This document shows positions 29,507 to 38,395 of a stretch of 42,506 bases of DNA, piece after piece. The translations under genes were made by a program, and so were the position numbers. The DNA is from Clostridia bacterium. Its GTDB lineage: Bacteria; Bacillota; DUOV01; Zhaonellaceae. The notes below the pieces were generated by a model that was not told the origin of the DNA, made no database searches, and was given only the letters and a program-made list of their open reading frames with translations. Each line of letters opens with the position of its first letter. Positions within the stretch are counted from its first letter, which is position 1. Location of the stretch: contig DUOV01000053.1 of NCBI GenBank assembly GCA_012838615.1, positions 1-42,506 of the forward strand, written 5' to 3'.

Positions 29507-29533
29507 GCAGGATTTCTATGCTAGATGAAGAAT
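29507..29533 (+). promoter_or_regulatory. Sigma-H-like promoter upstream of zapA
   Basis: GCAGGATTT-N11-GAAGAAT, complete match to RnAGGAwWW-N11/12-RnnGAAT, immediately after the pheT stop. Confidence 0.65.
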
Positions 29534-29579
29534 GTGATTATAATGATTGATGTATATCATTGCAAAAGGGGGCTATGGT

Positions 29580-29843
29580 TTGGGTCCGGTAGATGACGTA
29601 AAAACAAGAGTTAAGGTTAATATTTATGGTTCTGAATATATTGTTAAAGCAAATGAGTCTCCTGAGTATATACAAAAATTAGCCTTTATGGTTGATAAAA
29701 AAATGCAACAGATAGGAAATAGAAATAGAACTATGGCTGGTTCAAAAGTTGCAGTATTGACTGCTCTTAATCTGGCAGATGAATTATGTAAACTTCGTGA
29801 GGATTACGAAGGGTTGCTAAAACTAATTGAGGAAGCAAAATAA
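29580..29843 (+). CDS. zapA: Cell division protein ZapA-like
   Basis: KTRVKVNIYGSEYIVKANESPEYIQKLAFMVDKKM, ALNLADEL; TTG 29580 with SD aaggggg preferred over tracked TTG 29547. Confidence 0.85.
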   Translation: MGPVDDVKTRVKVNIYGSEYIVKANESPEYIQKLAFMVDKKMQQIGNRNRTMAGSKVAVLTALNLADELCKLREDYEGLLKLIEEAK

Positions 29844-29850
29844 TTTCTTG

Positions 29851-29882
29851 ACGCTTTACCTTGCAGGGGAAAGCGTTTTTAT
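29851..29882 (+). terminator. Rho-independent terminator after zapA
   Basis: acgctttacc-ttgca-ggggaaagcgt + T5. Confidence 0.75.
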
Positions 29883-29980
29883 ATAATAGCAACTAATTTC
29901 TAATCTTAAATACTAATATTACATGTATTCCTTAAATATTGGTTAGATTATGGTAATAATATTTTATGAGGTGATAACCC

Positions 29981-31702
29981 TTGACTAATATTGAAATTGC
30001 ATGGGTTTTTTGGGAAATTGCCGATTTACTTGAGTTAAACAATGACAGCTTTTATAAAGTACGTGCTTATCGTAAAGCTGCTAAAACTATAAAGCATTTA
30101 CGTTGCGATATAAATGAGTTGTATCGACTTGGAAAGCTTAGAAACCTGCCAAGCATAGGTAAAACAATTGCTGAAAATATTGCAGAGCTGCTGGAATCAG
30201 GCAAGTGCAAGATACATGAACAGTTAAAAAAAGAAGTGCCCATTTCGCTACGTAAAATATTGAGTATCCCAGGTGTTGGTCCAAAAACAATCGAGCTCAT
30301 TAGAAAAGAATTAGGTATAACTACAATTGCAGAACTAAAAGAAGCAGCCAAACATAAAAAACTTCGCAAGTTACCGGGGTTAGGAAGTAAAACAGAGCTA
30401 AATATCTTACGGGGAATTGAAATGCTTGAACAAAAACAGTTATTTAGTATTCCTCAAGGTGTGGCTTTACCATTTGCTAAAAATTTATTAAACGATTTAT
30501 TAAGCATCCAAGGTGTGGAAAAAGGCTCTTTATGTGGGAGTTTAAGAAGAGCTGAGGAATTAGTACAAGACATTGATTTGCTTATTGGAACCGGGAAACC
30601 AGAATTAGTAAAAGCTGCACTACAGGCTCACCCCCAAGTTAAGGATGTTATTACATCCGGAAACGAAAAAAACACAGTACAAACTTTGCTTGGTCTTAGG
30701 GTAAATGTTTATCTCGTTCAGCCAGAAGATTATTGGTTTGCTCTTAATTATATTACGGGCCCTATAGAGTTTTTTTCTGGTTTGCAAGAACATGCTAAGA
30801 AACATGGATATAGTATTGATAAGTACAGTTGTTATGATAAAATTCTTAAATGCAACATAGCTGTCCAAAGTGAGGAAGATATTTACAGGACGTTAAAGAT
30901 ACAGTTTATTCCCCCTGAAATAAGAGACAGTAGCAGGGTAATAGAAACTGCTTCTAAAGGGAAAATTCCTACATTAATTGAGAAATCTGATATTAAAGGA
31001 GATTTGCATATCCATACTTCCTGGAGTGATGGAGTTAACGAAATTGAGGAAATGGCTCAAGCAGCAATAGAAAAAGGATACAAATATATTGCTATTACTG
31101 ATCACTCCAAAAGTTTAACTATTGCAAAAGGGCTATCAGTTGAAAGATTAAAAGAACAACATGCCCATATTAACAAGTTAAATCGAGAATACAAGGATTT
31201 TCAGATCTTAACTGGGGTAGAAATGGATATCTTGCAAGATGGGCGTTTAGATTACCCCGATGAAGTATTGGCGCAATGTGATGTAGTTATTGCTTCTATT
31301 CATACTGGTCTAAGACAAGAAAAAGAAAAAATTCAGGCTAGATTCGAGGCAGCGCTAAAAAATCCATTTGTAGATATTATTGCCCATCCTACTGGGCGTA
31401 TTATTGGACGAAGAAAACCCTATGATCTGGATTTTGACAGGTTTTTTGATTTAGTAAAAAAGGAAAAGAAAATTGTGGAGATGAATTCTTCGCCTGATCG
31501 TCTTGATTTAAACGGAGAAAATGTACAAAAAGCAGTTCAGAAATATGATATTCCAATAGCTATCAATACAGATGCCCACGATATTGAAAGGCTTGATGAT
31601 ATAGAATATGGTATACTTACAGCTAGACGAGGTTGGCTGTCAAGGAGAAATGTGATTAATACACTAGAACTTGACGAACTAAAAAAAATATTACGGCGGT
31701 GA
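29981..31702 (+). CDS. polX: DNA polymerase/3'-5' exonuclease PolX
   Basis: HhH motifs, pol X core CGSLRRAEELVQDIDLLI, PHP domain GDLHIHTSWSDG / ITDHS / NTDAH; TTG start. Confidence 0.95.
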   Translation: MTNIEIAWVFWEIADLLELNNDSFYKVRAYRKAAKTIKHLRCDINELYRLGKLRNLPSIGKTIAENIAELLESGKCKIHEQLKKEVPISLRKILSIPGVGPKTIELIRKELGITTIAELKEAAKHKKLRKLPGLGSKTELNILRGIEMLEQKQLFSIPQGVALPFAKNLLNDLLSIQGVEKGSLCGSLRRAEELVQDIDLLIGTGKPELVKAALQAHPQVKDVITSGNEKNTVQTLLGLRVNVYLVQPEDYWFALNYITGPIEFFSGLQEHAKKHGYSIDKYSCYDKILKCNIAVQSEEDIYRTLKIQFIPPEIRDSSRVIETASKGKIPTLIEKSDIKGDLHIHTSWSDGVNEIEEMAQAAIEKGYKYIAITDHSKSLTIAKGLSVERLKEQHAHINKLNREYKDFQILTGVEMDILQDGRLDYPDEVLAQCDVVIASIHTGLRQEKEKIQARFEAALKNPFVDIIAHPTGRIIGRRKPYDLDFDRFFDLVKKEKKIVEMNSSPDRLDLNGENVQKAVQKYDIPIAINTDAHDIERLDDIEYGILTARRGWLSRRNVINTLELDELKKILRR

Positions 31703-31705
31703 GAG

Positions 31706-32305
31706 ATGGCTAAAGATTTAACTTCCATGACGAGGCTTGGCATGAGTTTTTTTGAAAGAGATACTGCTCTTGTGGCCAAAGATCTTTTGGGAAAATGGCT
31801 ACTTTTTAAGGGACCCCAAGGAATAACAGGTGGTATAATTGTTGAAACAGAAGCATATCTGGGTTTTAACGATCCTGCCTGTCATTCTGTTCGGGGATGT
31901 ACGCCTAGAAATAAAGTCATGTTTGGGCCTGCAGGGAAGATATATATTTACTTAATCTATGGTATACACTATTGCTTGAATGTAACAACTGCCTGTATAG
32001 AAAAACCTGAAGCTGTATTGTTTAGAGCAATAGAGCCTAAAATTGGAATGGAGATTATGAAAAAACATCGCAAGAAAACTAAATTGAAAGAGTTATGCTC
32101 CGGTCCGGGCAAATTAGTCCAGGCCTTAGGTATTAATCCTAACTTAAATGGTTCTAGCGCTATTGATGGTCCTATTGGTTTTTATTACGATGAACTAAAT
32201 CCTGACTTTGAAATCGTTACAACTACTCGTATAGGCATAAGTCAAGCAAAGGATTGGCCGCTACGTTTCTATATTAAAGGAAGTAAATTTATTTCTAGAC
32301 CATAG
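31706..32305 (+). CDS. DNA-3-methyladenine glycosylase (Mpg/AAG family)
   Basis: VETEAYLGFNDPACHSVRGCTPRNKVMFGPAGKIYIYLIYGIHYCLNVTT, CSGPGKL. Confidence 0.95.
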   Translation: MAKDLTSMTRLGMSFFERDTALVAKDLLGKWLLFKGPQGITGGIIVETEAYLGFNDPACHSVRGCTPRNKVMFGPAGKIYIYLIYGIHYCLNVTTACIEKPEAVLFRAIEPKIGMEIMKKHRKKTKLKELCSGPGKLVQALGINPNLNGSSAIDGPIGFYYDELNPDFEIVTTTRIGISQAKDWPLRFYIKGSKFISRP

Positions 32306-32360
32306 TTTTACATGCTTAAGGAGGAGTAGGTAAATATATGGTTGAATATTACCAACAGAG

Positions 32361-33326
32361 GTGAACAATATGAAACTAGGTGAAATTTACAATCTTATTG
32401 TTGAACTAGGGAAAAAAAACGACCCAAGGGGAAAAGATGGAGTTGAGGAGTTTTTAAAACAACAAAATGCTAAGTTCCAGGAATTAAATTCTGAAGAGAA
32501 AAAGGAGTTTGATCAAGAAAATCTTAGAAATCCTTACTCGGATACTAGATTATTATACGGTGATCCTCGGCGGGATATTAAGACCATTTTAGCGGGTATT
32601 GATATTGAAATAGGTGAATTACTTTTAGCCGACAATTTACGGGCCAAGGGTAAACAGGTAGATTTGGTATTGGCTCATCATCCAGAAGGTAAAGCTTTGG
32701 CTTCTTTATACGACGTTATGCATTTACAAGAAGATATACTTTATCGTTTAGGGGTACCTATCAATATTGCAGAAGATATTATGGCTAGCAGAATATCTGA
32801 AGTAAAAAGGGGTATGATGCCTCTAAATCATAACAAAACGGTAGATGCTGCAAAGATTCTTGATTTGCCATTAATGTGTGCTCATACTCCGGCAGATAAC
32901 ATGGTAAATACTTTTTTGGAAAATTTATTTGCCAAACGTAAGCCAACTACCGTTGGTGATATCTTAAAGATTTTAAAAGAAATTCCGGAGTATCAAGAAG
33001 CTACTAAAACAAACGCTGGACCCACCATCTTTGTGGGAAGTAAAGAACGTCGGACAGGTAAGATTTTCGTTGATATGACGGGAGGGACAAGTGGTTCCGA
33101 AGACGCTTTTGCCAAGCTGGCTCAAGCTGGGATTGGTACTCTTGTTGGCATGCATATGGGAGAAAAACACCGTAAAGAGGCGGAAAAGAACCACTTAAAC
33201 GTTGTAATAGCTGGTCATATGTCAAGTGATTCTCTAGGCATGAATTTACTACTGGATGAACTAGAAAAAAGGGGCGTAGAAGTGATCAGCTGTTCCGGAT
33301 TAATTAGATACAAAAGACAAAATTAA
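32361..33326 (+). CDS. NIF3-like (NGG1p-interacting factor) family protein
   Basis: LAHHPEGKALASLYDVM, CAHTPADNMVN, AGHMSSDSLGMN metal-site-like motifs. Confidence 0.75.
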   Translation: MNNMKLGEIYNLIVELGKKNDPRGKDGVEEFLKQQNAKFQELNSEEKKEFDQENLRNPYSDTRLLYGDPRRDIKTILAGIDIEIGELLLADNLRAKGKQVDLVLAHHPEGKALASLYDVMHLQEDILYRLGVPINIAEDIMASRISEVKRGMMPLNHNKTVDAAKILDLPLMCAHTPADNMVNTFLENLFAKRKPTTVGDILKILKEIPEYQEATKTNAGPTIFVGSKERRTGKIFVDMTGGTSGSEDAFAKLAQAGIGTLVGMHMGEKHRKEAEKNHLNVVIAGHMSSDSLGMNLLLDELEKRGVEVISCSGLIRYKRQN

Positions 33327-33330
33327 ATTT

Positions 33331-33360
33331 AAACCTGCTTTGTTTCGAAGCAGGTTTTTT
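33331..33360 (+). terminator. Rho-independent terminator after NIF3-like gene
   Basis: aaacctgctt-tgtttcg-aagcaggttt + T-run. Confidence 0.85.
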
Positions 33361-33420
33361 GGTGATAATATATTAACAATACAAATATTTTGGTATTTTT
33401 TTGAGCGGAGGTTTTTTAGC

Positions 33421-35955
33421 TTGAAGGAAAAAAAGGTTGAATTATTGGCTCCGGCCGGCAGTTTTGAAGCAATGGTAGCAGCTATTTACAATGGTGCCGA
33501 TGCTGTATACTTAGGTGGAAAAGCTTTTGGTGCCAGACATTACGCTAGTAATTTCGATAATGATGAACTAGTAAAAGCTACCGACTTTATTCATCGTCAT
33601 AACAAAAAAATTTATCTTACAGTTAATACTATTTTGTCTGAGTATGAATTAGAGCAAGCTGCCTATTACTTAAAGTTTTTATATGAAATAGGTGTAGATG
33701 CTGTTATTATTCAAGACTTAGGCCTGATAAAAATGCTACGTGACCTTATTCCAAACTTTGAAATTCATGCTAGTACACAAATGACTATACATAATGCAGC
33801 AGGCGTGAATTTTTTGGAACAACATGGCGTTAAAAGAGTTGTATTAGCTAGGGAGGTGTCTCTTGAAAATATCAGGCTTATTAAGCAAAAAACTAATCTG
33901 GAGCTGGAGACATTTGTACATGGTGCTTTATGTATTTGCTACTCGGGCCAATGTTTAATGAGTAGTATGATAGGTGCACGCAGCGGAAACAGAGGAAAAT
34001 GTGCACAGCCTTGCCGCATGAAGTATTATCTTACTGATATAAAAGGTAGGAATATCTCTCTTAAAAATGTTGGAGAACATCTTTTAAGCCCCAAAGATTT
34101 AAAAAGCATAGATTTTCTACCGCATATTATCGAAGCAGGGGTTACGTCTCTAAAAATAGAAGGTAGAATGAAAAGGCCTGAATATGTGGCTACCGTTACA
34201 AGAATCTATAGAGCTGCTATTGATCGTTATCTAACTAGTGATAAGCCTTATCAAATTAGCGAATCAGAGCAAAAAGAATTAGCCCAGATTTTTAACAGGG
34301 ATTTTACATCAGGATATTATCTTAAGCACCAAGGTTCAGACTTAATGAGTTACAAAAGACCTAATAATAGAGGTGTTTTTTTAGGTCGGATCAGTTCTGT
34401 ACAGCCTAAAAAAAATTTAGCTGTAATTAAATTAGTTGATGATTTACACGTTGGTGATGGTTTAGAAATTTGGGTTACTCATGGAGGGAGAAAAGGTTTA
34501 ACTGTAAGAAAAATATGGGTTAACGGTAGTGCTGTGTCTGAAGCCAAGGCCAATCAAGAAGTAACAATCGAAATAGCAGAGAAGGTTTTTGCTGGCGATA
34601 GAGTATTTAAAACTTATGATGCTAAACTTATGAAAAAGGCCCAAAATAGTTTTCAAGATTACCAAGCTGATTTAAAAATACCCCTCAAGATGGAAGTAAC
34701 TGCAAAGGTAAGTAGTCCGTTAATTTTAAAAGTAGCTGATGATGAAGGTCTAGTTGTAGAAGCTGAAACGGCTTTTATAGCAGAAAAAGCAATAAAACGT
34801 CCACTTACGGTAGAAGTTATCAAAGATAAGTTAGACCGTTTAGGAAATACCCCCTACTATTTAGCTGAGCTTTCTTGTAACCTCGAAGATCAGGTGATGG
34901 TGCCATTAAGTGAATTAAATAATGTAAGAAGGCAAGCCATAGAGAAGCTTGAAAATTTACGATCCAAAATTAGCAAAAAAGATGTAATTTCAGATAACAC
35001 AATTCAACGCTATTTTAACCAAAAAGTTAAAAAAAATGAATTGGCTAACTACACGCCTTTTTTATCGGTTTTTACAAGTACTATAGAAGGCGGACTGAAA
35101 GCTATTGGTGCTGGAGCCAATAGAATCTATCTTAGTACTACTCGTTGGCGTAGTTGTAAAAAGGAAGAAAGAGATCTTACCGAGTTACTTGAAACAGCAT
35201 TAAAAAATAATGTGCAAGTGGTCATAGCACTACCACGACTTTGGCATCAAGATGAAGAAGCTAAAATAGAAAATATCATAGCAAAGTATGAAAATGAAGA
35301 GATTACTGGATTTTTAGCAGGCAATCTCGGTACGATTGACTTATTAAAGCATAGTAATACCAATAAGAAAATTTTTGCAGATTACACTTTTAATGTATTT
35401 AATTCTTTAGCTTACAATTTTTTAGAAAGCCAAAAGAATATTGCAGGTATTACATTATCACCTGAAATGACTTTTGAACAAATTGGTCAGCTAAACATTT
35501 CAGGTAAAACTGAACGTGAGTGTATAGTTCATGGTTCTTTGCCTTTAATGATTTCAGAGTACTGCGCAGTAGGCGCAATAGTTGGTGGGAAAAATGCTAC
35601 AAATTCTTGTCATAAACCCTGCCTCACTAAACAATATGGTTTAAAAGATCGTTTAAATTTAGTTTTCCCTTTAGAAATGGATCAAATGTGTCGTATGCAC
35701 ATCTTCAATTCTAAGGATTTGTGCCTTATTGAAGATTTAAAGCGATATAAAGAATACGGGATTAATAGCTTAAGGATTGAAGCTGGAAGATATTTGCCTG
35801 AAGAAATTCAATTAATTGTAACTAGTTATAAGAGAGGTTTACAGTACTTAGAAAGCGGTGATTGTGGCGAGATTCTTACCCAATTAAAAGCTCAGTTAGA
35901 ACAAAAGAAAAAAGATACTTTTACAAAAGGACATTACTATAGGGGTGTGCTATAA
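33421..35955 (+). CDS. Two-domain U32 family peptidase
   Basis: VELLAPAGSFEAMVAAIYNGADAVYLGG, ETFVHGALCICYSGQCLMSS, CAQPCR; SD ggagg before TTG 33421. Confidence 0.92.
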   Translation: MKEKKVELLAPAGSFEAMVAAIYNGADAVYLGGKAFGARHYASNFDNDELVKATDFIHRHNKKIYLTVNTILSEYELEQAAYYLKFLYEIGVDAVIIQDLGLIKMLRDLIPNFEIHASTQMTIHNAAGVNFLEQHGVKRVVLAREVSLENIRLIKQKTNLELETFVHGALCICYSGQCLMSSMIGARSGNRGKCAQPCRMKYYLTDIKGRNISLKNVGEHLLSPKDLKSIDFLPHIIEAGVTSLKIEGRMKRPEYVATVTRIYRAAIDRYLTSDKPYQISESEQKELAQIFNRDFTSGYYLKHQGSDLMSYKRPNNRGVFLGRISSVQPKKNLAVIKLVDDLHVGDGLEIWVTHGGRKGLTVRKIWVNGSAVSEAKANQEVTIEIAEKVFAGDRVFKTYDAKLMKKAQNSFQDYQADLKIPLKMEVTAKVSSPLILKVADDEGLVVEAETAFIAEKAIKRPLTVEVIKDKLDRLGNTPYYLAELSCNLEDQVMVPLSELNNVRRQAIEKLENLRSKISKKDVISDNTIQRYFNQKVKKNELANYTPFLSVFTSTIEGGLKAIGAGANRIYLSTTRWRSCKKEERDLTELLETALKNNVQVVIALPRLWHQDEEAKIENIIAKYENEEITGFLAGNLGTIDLLKHSNTNKKIFADYTFNVFNSLAYNFLESQKNIAGITLSPEMTFEQIGQLNISGKTERECIVHGSLPLMISEYCAVGAIVGGKNATNSCHKPCLTKQYGLKDRLNLVFPLEMDQMCRMHIFNSKDLCLIEDLKRYKEYGINSLRIEAGRYLPEEIQLIVTSYKRGLQYLESGDCGEILTQLKAQLEQKKKDTFTKGHYYRGVL

Positions 35956-35990
35956 TAATTAAGATTTTAACTATAAGTGGTGAGTAAATA

Positions 35991-38351
35991 GTGCAAAAAA
36001 CTTTAATTAAACTAGAATTACATCGGGTGTTGGATCTTTTAGCAAATTTATGCACATCGTCACTAGGTAAAGAAAGAGTTGAAAACTTAACACCTATTAC
36101 TGATCTAAAGCAATTGTTACTTTGGCAACAGGAAACGACAGAGGCCAGAGATATTTGGAGACTATATCCTAATTTACCGTTGGGGGGTATTAGAGACATC
36201 AGAGTGCCTTTAAGACGTGTTGAGTTAGGCGCTTCTCTTGAACCTTCAGATTTTCTACTTATAGACGATACAATCAAATCCGGACGGCGCTTACGCCGTT
36301 TTTGTCTTGAAATGAAGGAAGCATTTGTTAATATAAAAAAATATGCAGAGCAAATAGTTACATTTCCCGATTTAGAATCCGCAATTGAAAAAACTTTTGA
36401 TCCAGAAGGGAACGTAAAAGATGAAGCATCGAGTGAATTATTTCAACTACGAAGAAAAAGTGCCAGTCTTAATGAAAAAATTAGACTAAAACTGGAGAAT
36501 ATTATTCATTCTAAATCACATCAAAAATATTTGCAGGACACCCTTGTAACTATAAGGGGAGACCGATATGTAATTCCTGTTAAACAAGAATACCGTAATC
36601 ATTTTCCTGGTATAGTGCATGACCAATCTTCTAGTGGAGCTACTGTTTTTATAGAACCTAATGCCGTTGTGGAACTAAATAATGAATTAAGAACAGTTTT
36701 AGTCAAAGAAAAACATGAAGTTGCACGTATTCTTAAAAGCCTAACTTTAAAAGTTAAAACTCACTTAGATGACTTAAGGCGAACTTTGGATAATTTAGCT
36801 TTGCTTGATTTAATCTTTGCTAAGGGTAAATTAAGTGAGCAAATGGACGGGATAGAACCTCTATTAAATGAGGACGGACAGATTCGTCTTATTAAAGCAA
36901 GGCATCCATTAATTCAAGGTTCAGTTGTACCAATTACTGTAGAACTAGGGTATGATTTTCATACTCTTGTTATAACAGGTCCAAATACTGGTGGTAAAAC
37001 TGTAAGTTTAAAAACTGTAGGTCTTTTATGTCTGATGACTCAAGTTGGACTTCATATTCCAGCAGAGGTTGGCTCAAACGTAGCTATCTTCGACCATATT
37101 TTTGCTGATATAGGTGATGAACAAAGCATTGAACAATCCCTTAGTACTTTTTCCGCTCATATGAAGAATATTATAGACATAGTGGGTCAAGTCAATAGCA
37201 GGTCTTTAGTGTTACTAGATGAATTGGGAGCAGGAACTGATCCTACCGAAGGTGCAGCATTAGCCAGGGCTCTTTTGGAGTTTTTCCACGAGACTGGAGC
37301 AAAAACTATTGCTACAACTCATTATAGCGAGCTAAAAACATTTGCTTATAGCACACCAGGGGTAAAAAATGCTAGTGTGGAATTTGATACAGTATCTTTA
37401 AGGCCAACTTATAAATTGCTTATTGGGTTGCCAGGAAGAAGTAATGCTTTAGAGATTGCGTTACAGTTAGGACTACCAAAGCAACTAGTTGCTAACGCTA
37501 AGCGTTTTATTACAAAAGAAGAGCTGCATGTTTCTGATATGATCCAAGACATAGAAGAGAACAGAAGGGCTGCTTTAAGAGAGCTAGGGGAAATTGAGGT
37601 AATAAAAAAAGAAATTAAAAATTTGAAAGACCAATTGGAAAAAGAACGCCAGATTTTAAAAGAGAAAGAAAATAGTATTATTGAAAAAGCACTTGCTGAG
37701 GCTGAGAGAATTGTTAATAATTCCAAGCGTGAAGCAGAAGATATACTTAACGAATTACGCAGTAATCTAAGTTTAGAAGCTGCTCGTGCGCAAGAAAAAC
37801 TTACTCGGGAAGCTAAAGAAAGGTTAAAGCAATCTGAGGAGCTTATTGAAGAGAGAAAAGCTAAGTTTCTAAAAGATGAAGGAAGGCCTTTAGATAGTTT
37901 AAAAGTAGGCCAAAAAGTTTTAATTAATTCTTTAGGCCAGAAAGGAACTGTTTTATCGTTGCCCAACCAGCAAGGAGAAGTATTAGTACAAGCTGGAATA
38001 ATGAAGATTAATGTTAGTATTAGAGATTTACGAAGAGCTAAAGATGATGAAGAAACTGTAAAAATAAATTTAGGATATAAAAACGTTTCGCCTAGCGTTA
38101 AAAAAATTTCTAATGAACTAGATTTGCGAGGCCTAACAGTAGATGAGGCTTTGGATAAGGTGGATAAGTATTTAGATAACGCAGTTCTGTCTAATTTAAA
38201 TCGAGTTTATTTAATTCATGGAAAGGGGACAGGGGCCCTCCGTAAAGCTATACAAGAACACCTTAAACACCATGTTCATGTAAAAAGCCAAAGATTAGGG
38301 GAACAGGGTGAAGGAGGAACAGGTGTTACTGTAGTTGATTTAAAAGTATAA
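35991..38351 (+). CDS. mutS2: Endonuclease MutS2
   Basis: TGPNTGGKTVSLKTVGL, LDELGAGTDPTEGAALA, C-terminal Smr domain LDLRGLTVDEALDKVDKYL...HGKGTGALRKAI; GTG start. Confidence 0.96.
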   Translation: MQKTLIKLELHRVLDLLANLCTSSLGKERVENLTPITDLKQLLLWQQETTEARDIWRLYPNLPLGGIRDIRVPLRRVELGASLEPSDFLLIDDTIKSGRRLRRFCLEMKEAFVNIKKYAEQIVTFPDLESAIEKTFDPEGNVKDEASSELFQLRRKSASLNEKIRLKLENIIHSKSHQKYLQDTLVTIRGDRYVIPVKQEYRNHFPGIVHDQSSSGATVFIEPNAVVELNNELRTVLVKEKHEVARILKSLTLKVKTHLDDLRRTLDNLALLDLIFAKGKLSEQMDGIEPLLNEDGQIRLIKARHPLIQGSVVPITVELGYDFHTLVITGPNTGGKTVSLKTVGLLCLMTQVGLHIPAEVGSNVAIFDHIFADIGDEQSIEQSLSTFSAHMKNIIDIVGQVNSRSLVLLDELGAGTDPTEGAALARALLEFFHETGAKTIATTHYSELKTFAYSTPGVKNASVEFDTVSLRPTYKLLIGLPGRSNALEIALQLGLPKQLVANAKRFITKEELHVSDMIQDIEENRRAALRELGEIEVIKKEIKNLKDQLEKERQILKEKENSIIEKALAEAERIVNNSKREAEDILNELRSNLSLEAARAQEKLTREAKERLKQSEELIEERKAKFLKDEGRPLDSLKVGQKVLINSLGQKGTVLSLPNQQGEVLVQAGIMKINVSIRDLRRAKDDEETVKINLGYKNVSPSVKKISNELDLRGLTVDEALDKVDKYLDNAVLSNLNRVYLIHGKGTGALRKAIQEHLKHHVHVKSQRLGEQGEGGTGVTVVDLKV

Positions 38352-38354
38352 AAC

Positions 38355-38395
38355 AAAGCGAAAGGAGTTCCGAAGTTCTCCTTTCGCTTTTATAT
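38355..38395. terminator. Bidirectional terminator between convergent mutS2 and PBP genes
   Basis: aaagcgaaaggag-ttccgaagtt-ctcctttcgcttt with T-rich flanks on both strands. Confidence 0.8.

Noticed and set aside
37409-37966. 185-aa antisense ORF in mutS2 (also 27983-28342, 30067-30369, 35921-36277 and other - strand ORFs)
   Set aside because: Antisense shadow ORFs over well-supported genes, Ser/Leu-rich composition, no SD.
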